Source of the DNA: Clostridiaceae bacterium
GTDB lineage: Bacteria > Bacillota > Clostridia > Lachnospirales > Lachnospiraceae
Reading direction: 5' to 3'
DNA: 64,000 bases
Assembly (NCBI GenBank): GCA_902362865.1
Contig: CABIYE010000012.1
Coordinates: 1 to 64,000, forward strand
The stretch's first letter is position 1; each line of letters opens with the position of its first letter. The position numbers were made by a program, and so were the translations under genes. Positions 1 to 7,521 of this stretch are shown one piece after another. The notes under the pieces were generated by a model, which made no database searches, was not told the origin of the DNA, and saw only the letters and a list, made by a program, of their open reading frames with translations.

Positions 1-61
1 AACTTACGTTTCTTTTAGACCGTAGGTCTATTAAGGTTACCCTTTTCCAAAAAAATCTTTT

Positions 62-544
62 TCATTTTCCTCTTGACATATCACCAAATTGCTTTCCGGT
101 TAATATAGCGTATACCTCATCCACATCACCCTTTGCAAGGCGTTCCGCCACTGTGTCATCCAACATTTTCTCAGCAATGATAGAGAGGATTTCCAGATGT
201 TCTTCACCGACGCCTGCGATTCCGATCACTACATTGACCGTACTTCCTTCCCAGTCAACCCCTTCCGGAAATGTCATAACTGCAATCCCGGAAGCCTTGA
301 TGTCCTTCTTGGCAGCTTCTACGCCATGAGGAAGCGCAAGACCATTTCCCATAAAGGTAGAAAAGGATTTTTCTCTTTCCACCATTGCATCTACATAAGG
401 TTCATCCACATATCCGGACTTTACCAGCATCTCACCTACCTGACGAATAACCTCCTCTTTGGATGCTGATTTACAATTTACACGGATATTTTCACGGTAT
501 AATAATTCTTTTTTTTCTTCTTTCTTTTTGTTCTTAAAAAACAT
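62..544 (-). CDS. mtlF: PTS mannitol EIIA component
   Basis: This is the cytoplasmic phosphocarrier that takes phosphate from HPr and passes it to the EIIB domain of the mannitol transporter. The protein is 160 residues, close to the usual EIIA-mannitol length. The phosphorylated histidine lies in the motif GNGLALPHG near residue 73. A short lysine/glutamate-rich stretch precedes the domain at residues 3-13. The start is supported by AAGGAGG nine bases upstream. It is the last gene of the mannitol locus in this window and has its own promoter and MtlR-like box in the 190-bp gap after mtlR. A mannitol-1-phosphate dehydrogenase gene might follow beyond the left edge, but this cannot be seen. 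Confidence 0.88.
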   Translation of the reverse strand: MFFKNKKKEEKKELLYRENIRVNCKSASKEEVIRQVGEMLVKSGYVDEPYVDAMVEREKSFSTFMGNGLALPHGVEAAKKDIKASGIAVMTFPEGVDWEGSTVNVVIGIAGVGEEHLEILSIIAEKMLDDTVAERLAKGDVDEVYAILTGKQFGDMSRGK

Positions 545-620
545 AATCCCATCCTCCTTAAATTGATTTTTTGTCCCGGGTTTTTTATAAGTTTTGATTA
601 CTTATCTTCTTTCTGACTTT

Positions 621-650
621 ATTATAAAGCCAGAAAACCAAGGTTTTCAA
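621..650 (-). promoter_or_regulatory. mtlF promoter
   Basis: On the minus strand TTGAAA (645-650) and TATAAT (621-626) are separated by 18 bp. The same sequences and spacing occur at the mtlA promoter. A palindromic operator lies 17 bp upstream of the -35 box in both. Confidence 0.75.
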
Positions 651-667
651 TTCAAAGAAGATGGGAT

Positions 668-690
668 TTGGCATCATCAGATAGCGCCAA
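668..690 (-). promoter_or_regulatory. Putative MtlR operator upstream of mtlF
   Basis: This 23-bp imperfect palindrome has half-sites TTGGCGCT and GATGCCAA around a 7-bp centre. It is 17 bp upstream of the mtlF -35 box. It has no T-run behind it, so an operator is more likely than a terminator. The half-sites resemble the TTGNCACA-type half-site known for Bacillus MtlR. The function is inferred from the matching site at 5719-5741. Confidence 0.6.
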
Positions 691-734
691 AACTACGCAC
701 CTTTTTCTTCATTTTTCAGCCGGACAACCGGATA

Positions 735-2834
735 TTATCCTGACAGCCCGGACAAATATTTATTGAAATATTTCTTCAGATATCGTGAAAGGCAGTCTTT
801 AATCTCCTCTTTCCTCCCTCCGGATACCACATCCATAAATTCATACTCTTCTATCAGAAGGCTGCTGATATACCCTAATATATCATTATTCACCTTCAGA
901 TTCTCATCCTCCGGAACCAGCATAACGAACACAACCTTAATGCCTTTCAGATACGGATCCTGGAACGCTTCCAGATTCTTCGTCATGCACACGCTGAAGC
1001 TTGGACGGATTACGCCCTTTGTACGTGTATGCAGAAGGGCGAAGCCGAACTCTGCAAAAACCTGGCTGGCAATCTGCTCCCTGCGCATAATATCTTCCCT
1101 TATCATTTCCTGGCGGTCCGAATAGGGAGACAGCTTCTCTCCAATGGCAATCAAAAGTTCTTCAAAGGTAATCCGGTTATCTACTTTAAAAAATTCCATA
1201 TACTTAATTACTTGGTTAATCTGTGCCGCGACCAGATTAATCTCCTCTAGCTGCACCGAAAATTCATCTGCTTCTTTATTCTTTTCCGGCGTACGCTCAT
1301 ATTGATATACCTTTCTGCGGATTTCCTCCATATCCGAATCATTCAGCAAGGGATTGACGAATACCACCGGTGTTTCCATCTGTTCCAACGGAATACTGGA
1401 AACAAAGAAGTCCGTCTTCCCCATAACATAGGGAGTCACATCATTCTTCCCATAAGCGGTAAGCTGCACCCGGTCCCGAAATACCTTCTGAAGCTTGGAC
1501 GCCATCAGCCGGGAGATTCCGATGCCGCTGGAGCAGACGACACCCACATGAACCTTTCTGATTTCTTCATTCCGGTTTTCCAGGCGGACAAGTGCTGCAC
1601 CAAAATGCACCGTAAGGAATCCCGTCTCTTCCTCGGGAACTTTCTTCCCTGTATAGGCTTCCAGAACCCCGGCGACATGTCCGCACTTCTCATAAATATC
1701 CGCATAATTCTTCTTTATGTCGGAAAGCACCGGATTCTGTATCTGCATCCTGTGAATCAAGCGGATCAGCGTAGGCTGCAGATGGGCTAAAAGCCCCTGG
1801 ATAAATTCATCGTCCTGCCGCAGCAAGTAAGCGCTGTCCTTATCGAATGCATCAATCATTGCATTCACGAGGCGCTGCATCTCCTGACTCTCTGCCTTCA
1901 GCACCGTCTTGCCGTCCCATTGGATTTTCTCATGTTTTGCTCCCTTGATGTGCAGACAGATATAGGAAATCTCTACCTTCGGAATCTGAATTTCAAATTC
2001 TTCTTCCAATTCTCTTACGATAGCACAGGCCAAATGATAATCTTCATCCTCCTCTATCTTCTCCTGCCATCCGCCATCCGGCTCAATCACTTCCCCCTTC
2101 AGGATTCTGTTAATAGCAATAGACGTGTGGATAATAAGACCTACATAAGAGTTCTCCGTCAATGTCAATACCCTCGTATTCCCCATCCCGGTAATGCAGT
2201 CCATTACCCGACGCATAATATCATCATTCAGTATCTTGCCTATATTCCCTCGTTTCAGCACCTCATACCCGGCGCCATTTTCCGGTTCTTCATAAGCCTC
2301 TCTCACCACCTGCGTGTCCATATTTTCATTAATGAACGCACGAATTGCTTTCCGGTAATTTTCCTCACTTCCCTCAATCACCGTGCCGCTGCCGGGCTTG
2401 CGTCTGACAAAAAGGCCATATTTATTCAGCCATTCCTCAATAGCTTCCAGGTCCGTACTCACCGTCGCTTCACTGACACCAAACTGACTGCTGTAATAAA
2501 AAAGTTTCTTTAGACCTTTTTCTTTTAATATTTCCAGAATCAGACGCTTGCGTCTCTCTTCCCGGTTTCCCGCATCGTAGTCTTCTCCCTGTCCGATATC
2601 CGCAAACAGCCGTTCTCTTTCTTCTTCACTTCCGGTCAGCCAGACTCCCACTCCGGTTCTGGAATGAAATTGGATGTCATAATCCTTTAAAGAGCCGCTC
2701 ACATATTCCAGCTCCCGCTGTACCGTACGCTTGCTGACTCCTACCTTTTCTGCCAGGCTTTTCACAGAAATTGCCGTTTTCTCCTGAAGCAGCACTTGAA
2801 AAATCTGTTTCATACGCGGTGTAAATTTCATCAT
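735..2834 (-). CDS. mtlR: Mannitol operon transcriptional activator (BglG/PRD family)
   Basis: This 699-residue protein has the full MtlR/LicR layout: an N-terminal winged HTH plus a second HTH (about 1-160), two PTS regulation domains (about 190-400), a GatB-like EIIB domain and a C-terminal EIIA domain. Candidate phosphorylation residues are visible: histidines in GLIIHTS and ICLHIKG (PRD1), in LLAHLQP and LTVHFGA (PRD2), the EIIB cysteine in GVVCSSGIG and the EIIA histidine in FALLHTR. These regulators read the phosphorylation state of the PTS and activate transport genes when mannitol is present. The start overlaps the preceding EIICB stop by ATGA, so the two are translationally coupled. 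Both mtl promoters in the window carry a likely binding site. Confidence 0.88.
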   Translation of the reverse strand: MMKFTPRMKQIFQVLLQEKTAISVKSLAEKVGVSKRTVQRELEYVSGSLKDYDIQFHSRTGVGVWLTGSEEERERLFADIGQGEDYDAGNREERRKRLILEILKEKGLKKLFYYSSQFGVSEATVSTDLEAIEEWLNKYGLFVRRKPGSGTVIEGSEENYRKAIRAFINENMDTQVVREAYEEPENGAGYEVLKRGNIGKILNDDIMRRVMDCITGMGNTRVLTLTENSYVGLIIHTSIAINRILKGEVIEPDGGWQEKIEEDEDYHLACAIVRELEEEFEIQIPKVEISYICLHIKGAKHEKIQWDGKTVLKAESQEMQRLVNAMIDAFDKDSAYLLRQDDEFIQGLLAHLQPTLIRLIHRMQIQNPVLSDIKKNYADIYEKCGHVAGVLEAYTGKKVPEEETGFLTVHFGAALVRLENRNEEIRKVHVGVVCSSGIGISRLMASKLQKVFRDRVQLTAYGKNDVTPYVMGKTDFFVSSIPLEQMETPVVFVNPLLNDSDMEEIRRKVYQYERTPEKNKEADEFSVQLEEINLVAAQINQVIKYMEFFKVDNRITFEELLIAIGEKLSPYSDRQEMIREDIMRREQIASQVFAEFGFALLHTRTKGVIRPSFSVCMTKNLEAFQDPYLKGIKVVFVMLVPEDENLKVNNDILGYISSLLIEEYEFMDVVSGGRKEEIKDCLSRYLKKYFNKYLSGLSG

Positions 2835-4198
2835 CTTCCCTCATTCCTTCTCTGAAGTTGTTCTATCAGTTCCTCATATCCACCTGCACTAACCAGGTTC
2901 TCAACGGTATAGACTTCCCTCTCCTGGAATTTCTTCGGCAGCATTACAAAATAATCCCTCTGACAGACAATTAAATCTATCTCCTCCGGAATCAGATCCG
3001 AAGCATATGCTTTCACACAGACATCTTCCATTCCTCTTGCTGCAAGCATTCTACGGAAAATCGCCGCGCCCATCGCACTGGACCCCACACCGCCGTCACA
3101 CACAAATCCGATGTGCCCGATTCTTTTTTCCTCTTTTCCTTCCATCTCTTTTTCTTCCTTTTTTCCTTTCTCTTCTCTATCTTCCTGTTCGGTCTTTTTC
3201 CGTTCTTTCAATCGAAGAATCAAAAGGCTTCCTCCAAAAGACACTGCTACGGACACGAAAATCCCGGCCAGTACAGGAATCACCATCCCCCTCCCTGCCA
3301 TAAGCAGGATAATGAAAATGCTGCCCGGCGACACCATTCCCTTTAAACCGGCATCTAATAAGACAAAGGTAAAATTCCCTGCCATACCTCCCAAAATTAA
3401 AGGCGCCAAAAGTCTCAGATCCGACCAGACAAAAGGAAAATAAACCTCATGGATTCCTCCTGCCAGCTCTGCAGCAATTGCCGAAAGATATTCATTCCTA
3501 CGCTCCTTCTTCACGACAAAAAGCGCCGCAAGCATTCCAAGCCCCGGTCCCGGATTCGTTTCCAGTAAAAATAACACAGAACTCCCGGTCTCCTGCAGCT
3601 GCTCCATCCCCAGTGGAACCAAAATGGCAAGATTCACCACATTATTCATAAAAAAGACCTTAAGCGGCTCAATAATAACACTAAGAAGCCCGATTGCACG
3701 ATACGTAATCAACAGATTCATCATCCTGCCTGCCAACCCTGTCGCCATCGCCAGCACCGGACTTACCAGATAATAAGAAAACACAGCCAGAACGCTTCCG
3801 GTAATCCCCATCGCCAGATTCTTTCCCAACATCTGAAATCCTGCTCCGGCATACTTCTCAATCAGGGGTTCTTCTTTCCTCCACAAAAATCCCGCTGCCG
3901 GTCCAAGAACCATCGCTCCCAGAATTCCGACAGAACTTTCTGCCGTCAAAAGCCCCGCTGTGGCGAGAACAGCCAATATGCCGCCTCCTGTCTCCCCTAC
4001 TTTCCGTCCTCCCTCAAATGCAAGTAAAGCAGGAAGCACAACTTCATAGACCAACTGCGAAATGGCATACATATTCTCATTGGGAAACCATCCCTGGTCA
4101 TGAAAGACCACAAACAGAATCCCTATGAAAATAAATATGCCAATATGTTTCATAATAATCCGGGTATAAAACTTCCCTAGTTTATTTAACTTTTCCAT
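2831..4198 (-). CDS. Second, divergent PTS mannitol-type EIICB
   Basis: The protein is 455 residues, with an EIIC membrane domain (about 1-335), a highly charged Lys/Glu linker and a C-terminal EIIB domain with the phosphocysteine in GFVCDGGVGSSAMG. It is clearly a paralogue of the mtlA product next to it but has diverged. The substrate motif GGIHE is kept, whereas the NNALNHG motif of mtlA (containing the histidine equivalent to E. coli His-195, from memory) reads NNVVNLA here. The segment GKGSAKSSAPG of mtlA is also lost. It may carry a different polyol or act as a sensor for MtlR, with which it is translationally coupled. Mannitol specificity is not certain. Confidence 0.8.
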   Translation of the reverse strand: MEKLNKLGKFYTRIIMKHIGIFIFIGILFVVFHDQGWFPNENMYAISQLVYEVVLPALLAFEGGRKVGETGGGILAVLATAGLLTAESSVGILGAMVLGPAAGFLWRKEEPLIEKYAGAGFQMLGKNLAMGITGSVLAVFSYYLVSPVLAMATGLAGRMMNLLITYRAIGLLSVIIEPLKVFFMNNVVNLAILVPLGMEQLQETGSSVLFLLETNPGPGLGMLAALFVVKKERRNEYLSAIAAELAGGIHEVYFPFVWSDLRLLAPLILGGMAGNFTFVLLDAGLKGMVSPGSIFIILLMAGRGMVIPVLAGIFVSVAVSFGGSLLILRLKERKKTEQEDREEKGKKEEKEMEGKEEKRIGHIGFVCDGGVGSSAMGAAIFRRMLAARGMEDVCVKAYASDLIPEEIDLIVCQRDYFVMLPKKFQEREVYTVENLVSAGGYEELIEQLQRRNEGR

Positions 4199-4231
4199 AT
4201 AATTTCCTCACACTGTTTTGAGAAAATTATA

Positions 4232-5605
4232 TCATCTTTTCTTTAAATTCTCCACTAATTCTTCGTATTGAGGAGCTGCAAGGAAATTCGTAATCAGAAT
4301 CAGTTCTGCGTTCGGATTACTGTGTGCCGCACGCTCTCCCAGTTCTTCATGGGTCACTACAATCTGCACATCCGCCGGAATAGATGAAACCGGAGTATGG
4401 ATAACTTCTATCCCTTCTATTCCTGCCGCTGCAATCTTTTTCTTCAGAACGGTTGCTCCCATTGCACTGGAACCCATGCCTGCGTCACAGGCAAATGCGA
4501 TCTTATGGATCTTACCCGCCGTTCCTTCTATTCCCTTTGCCTGCCGTTTCATGGCATCTTTCTTCTGCTGTGCCTCTTCAAGAGACGTATCCTTACCCAT
4601 GAATTTCAGAATCGGCACCGCAATCAGGAAAGCAACCGCCGCCGATACTGCAACTCCGATAAATAATCCCAGATAGCAATGGCGCTCTGCCATCATAGTC
4701 AATGCGATAATACTTCCCGGCGAAGCAGTAGATGTAAGCCCCACATCAAACAAACTAAAGCAGAATACCCCACTTGCGCCTCCTGCAATAACTGCCAGCA
4801 ATAAAAATGGATTCATCAGTATATACGGGAAGTAGATTTCATGGATTCCTCCAAAGAAATGGATAATCACTGCTCCCGGCGCCGAACTTTTCGCACTGCC
4901 TTTACCTGCGATACAATAAGCAAGAAGAACTCCAAGTCCCGGTCCCGGATTCGATTCCAGCAGGAAGAAAATAGATTTCCCAGCTTCCTCTACCTGCTGT
5001 ATCCCCATTGGTGAAAAAATACCATGGTTCAACGCATTATTTAAGAACAGCACTTTAGCCGGTTCGATAAAAATACTGGTCAGCGGAAGCAATCCATGAT
5101 CTACGAAGAATCCTACTCCGGCGCTCATAATACTATTCAGGAGATTCACCAGCGGCGTAATCCCTACCATTGCCAAAAGTGCCAGAATCGCACCGATAAT
5201 TCCTAATGAAAAATTATTAACCAGCATCTCAAAACCTGGCTTGATATGATTCTTCAGCATTTTATCAAACTTCTTGATGATCCATGCAGACAGCGGTCCT
5301 ACAATCATGGCTCCGATAAACATCGGCACGTCAGATCCTACAATCACACCCATAGCCGCAATCGTACCAATTACACCGCCTCGTTTTCCGGCTACCGCCT
5401 CACCGCCCGTATAGGCAATCAGCAGTGGAAGCAGCATGGATGACATAGGCCCTACCAACTGCGCAAATTTTTCATTCGGAAGCCATCCAGTATCGATAAA
5501 CAATGCCGCGATAATCCCCCATGCGATAAAAGCGCCGATATTAGGCATTACCATACCACTTAAGAATCTTCCGAATACTTGAACTTTCTCTTTCATTGAT
5601 TTCAC
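4232..5605 (-). CDS. mtlA: PTS mannitol transporter EIICB
   Basis: This membrane permease imports and phosphorylates mannitol. It is 457 residues: an EIIC domain of about 340 residues with several membrane helices, the motifs NNALNHGIFSPMG and GGIHEIYFPY, then a linker and an EIIB domain with the phosphocysteine in FACDAGMGSSAMG. There is no EIIA domain; that function is supplied by mtlF at the left end of the locus. GAGGTG sits before the start. It is the first gene of the mtl operon, behind the promoter at 5672-5701. Confidence 0.92.
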   Translation of the reverse strand: MKSMKEKVQVFGRFLSGMVMPNIGAFIAWGIIAALFIDTGWLPNEKFAQLVGPMSSMLLPLLIAYTGGEAVAGKRGGVIGTIAAMGVIVGSDVPMFIGAMIVGPLSAWIIKKFDKMLKNHIKPGFEMLVNNFSLGIIGAILALLAMVGITPLVNLLNSIMSAGVGFFVDHGLLPLTSIFIEPAKVLFLNNALNHGIFSPMGIQQVEEAGKSIFFLLESNPGPGLGVLLAYCIAGKGSAKSSAPGAVIIHFFGGIHEIYFPYILMNPFLLLAVIAGGASGVFCFSLFDVGLTSTASPGSIIALTMMAERHCYLGLFIGVAVSAAVAFLIAVPILKFMGKDTSLEEAQQKKDAMKRQAKGIEGTAGKIHKIAFACDAGMGSSAMGATVLKKKIAAAGIEGIEVIHTPVSSIPADVQIVVTHEELGERAAHSNPNAELILITNFLAAPQYEELVENLKKR

Positions 5606-5671
5606 ACCTCTTCACTTTCTCTTTTTTATTCTGAGGTATGATTGGCCAATCAATCTCTTCTTTCTATGATT

Positions 5672-5701
5672 ATTATAAGGAAAAAAGCACAAGACTTTCA
5701 A
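5672..5701 (-). promoter_or_regulatory. mtlA operon promoter
   Basis: On the minus strand TTGAAA (5696-5701) and TATAAT (5672-5677) are separated by 18 bp, the same geometry as at the mtlF promoter. The start point would be near 5665, giving a leader of about 60 bases. Confidence 0.78.
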
Positions 5702-5713
5702 GCAATAGAAAAA

Positions 5714-5746
5714 GAGATTTGGCACTACCGGATAGTGCCAAATCTC
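5714..5746 (-). terminator. Hydrogenase operon terminator overlapping a putative MtlR operator
   Basis: A perfect 14-bp inverted repeat (GAGATTTGGCACTA and its complement, 5-base loop) is followed on the minus strand by TTTTTC, just after the hydrogenase stop codon. Its core (5719-5741, half-sites TTGGCACT/AGTGCCAA, 7-bp centre) matches the 668-690 palindrome. It sits 17 bp upstream of the mtlA -35 box, so it can act as both an intrinsic terminator and an activator site. Confidence 0.7.
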
Positions 5747-5763
5747 ACAAAATACATTCTTCT

Positions 5764-7506
5764 TTAATTTACGGTTCTCTTCACATAGGTCGTATGCAGC
5801 GTCTCATGTGCCTTATGGCTTCCCGGTTCGCCCAGATACTCCTCATAGAGTTTCTTAATTGCCGGATTCTCATGGGACTTACGAATCGCTTTTGCCGCGT
5901 CATTCCGGTACAGCACACCCGCACGGATTCCCTGCACATCCTTGAAGTTACGCACATCGCCGGATACCTGCGGCTGTCCGCCGCCGTTTACACAGCCTCC
6001 CGGGCATCCCATAATCTCAATAAAGTGATAATTAGCCTCACCGGACTTCACTTTGTTCAGCAGGTTTCTCGCATTGTTAAGACCGGAAGCCACCGCAACC
6101 TTCACTTCCATGCCCGCCACATTGTATGACGCTTCTTTCACACCTTCCGTTCCGCGGACATCTGTAAATTCCAGACTGGTAAGTTCTTCTCCTGTCAGTA
6201 CTTCTACCGCCGTACGCAGAGCCGCCTCCATAACGCCTCCGGTAGCGCCGAAAATTACGCCCGCTCCAGTAGATTCTCCCATCGGATCATCAAATCCTTC
6301 GTCCGGCAGAGCCGTAAAGTCGATGCCGCAGCGCTTAATCAGCCTTGCCAGCTCTCTGGTTGTAATGGCAATGTCCACGTCCGGTACACCCGCCGCGCTC
6401 TGATCGTCTCTTCCGATTTCAAATTTCTTCGCCGTGCAGGGCATAACGCTGACAGACACAATCTTCTTCGGATCAATTCCTTCTTTCTCCGCAAAATAAG
6501 TCTTAAGCATTGCGCCGAACATCTGCTGCGGAGACTTGCAGCTTGACAGGTTCTCTGTCATATCTGGGAAATAATGCTCACAATACTTAATCCATCCCGG
6601 TGAACAGGAGGTAATCATAGGAAGGACGCCGCCGTTCTTAATGCGATCCAGAAGCTCTGTCGCTTCTTCCATAATCGTAAGGTCTGCCGCCCAATCTGTA
6701 TCAAACACTTTGTCAAATCCAATTCTTCTGAGGGCTGCTGCCATCTGCCCTTCCACATCCGTTCCCATAGGATAACCAAATTCTTCACCCAGGCCGGCTC
6801 TCACAGATGGAGCCGTCTGCACAACCACATATTTTTCCGGGTCTGCAATGGCTTCGATAATCTGATCCGTACAGTCCTTCTCATATAACGCACCGGTAGG
6901 ACAGACTGCAATACACTGTCCACAGGATACACAACTGGTCTCTCCAAGCCCCATATCAAAAGCAGATCCGATAAATGTATCAAAACCACGGTTATTCGGT
7001 CCAATCACGCCAATCCCCTGAGTCTTCTCACAGGCTGCCACACAGCGGCGGCACAGGATACATTTATTATTATCACGCACCATATGGACAGCAGAGTCAT
7101 CCAGCTCATAGTGGTTACTCTCGCCTTCATAATAATTCTCGTCATCCACACCATATTCCCGGCAGAGCTGCTGCAATTCACAATTCCCGCTTCTTACACA
7201 GGAAAGACATTTCTTATCATGGTTGGACAAAAGGAGCTGCAGCGTCCGCTTTCTGGACTGAATCAGCTTCGGCGTGTTGGTGTAAACCTCCATTCCTTCA
7301 TTTACAGGATGCACGCAGGCTGCCACCAGGTTTCTCGCACCCTTTACTTCTACCACGCACATACGGCAGGCGCCGATCTCATTGATTTCTTTCAAATAAC
7401 ATAAGGTCGGAATCCGGATTCCCGCCAGATGTGCCGCTTCAAGGATAGTAGAACCTGCAGGGGCGGATACATTAAGTCCGTTAATTTTAAGATTAATATT
7501 TTCCAT
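5764..7506 (-). CDS. NADH-dependent [FeFe] hydrogenase, catalytic subunit
   Basis: This subunit forms H2 at an H-cluster. Domains in order are an N-terminal [2Fe-2S] ferredoxin domain (about 1-80), a His-Cys3 cluster segment (HDKKCLSCVRSGNC), a two-[4Fe-4S] domain (CILCRRCVAAC and CVSCGQCIAVC), and the H-cluster domain. The three H-cluster motifs are present: TSCSPGW, MPCTAKKFE and MGCPGGCVNGGGQP. The subunit is comparable to HndD/HydA of trimeric NAD(P)-linked enzymes. GGAGG is better placed for the ATG at 7506 than for one three codons upstream. The gene is last in a three-gene operon with the NADH-binding and NuoE-like subunits. Confidence 0.9.
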   Translation of the reverse strand: MENINLKINGLNVSAPAGSTILEAAHLAGIRIPTLCYLKEINEIGACRMCVVEVKGARNLVAACVHPVNEGMEVYTNTPKLIQSRKRTLQLLLSNHDKKCLSCVRSGNCELQQLCREYGVDDENYYEGESNHYELDDSAVHMVRDNNKCILCRRCVAACEKTQGIGVIGPNNRGFDTFIGSAFDMGLGETSCVSCGQCIAVCPTGALYEKDCTDQIIEAIADPEKYVVVQTAPSVRAGLGEEFGYPMGTDVEGQMAAALRRIGFDKVFDTDWAADLTIMEEATELLDRIKNGGVLPMITSCSPGWIKYCEHYFPDMTENLSSCKSPQQMFGAMLKTYFAEKEGIDPKKIVSVSVMPCTAKKFEIGRDDQSAAGVPDVDIAITTRELARLIKRCGIDFTALPDEGFDDPMGESTGAGVIFGATGGVMEAALRTAVEVLTGEELTSLEFTDVRGTEGVKEASYNVAGMEVKVAVASGLNNARNLLNKVKSGEANYHFIEIMGCPGGCVNGGGQPQVSGDVRNFKDVQGIRAGVLYRNDAAKAIRKSHENPAIKKLYEEYLGEPGSHKAHETLHTTYVKRTVN

Positions 7507-7521
7507 ATTCTCCATCCTCCA

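Noticed and set aside
5719..5741. Sigma-54 promoter (TGGCAC motif)
   Set aside because: The GC element is not followed by TTGC at the required spacing; the sequence is a symmetric palindrome next to a good sigma-A promoter.
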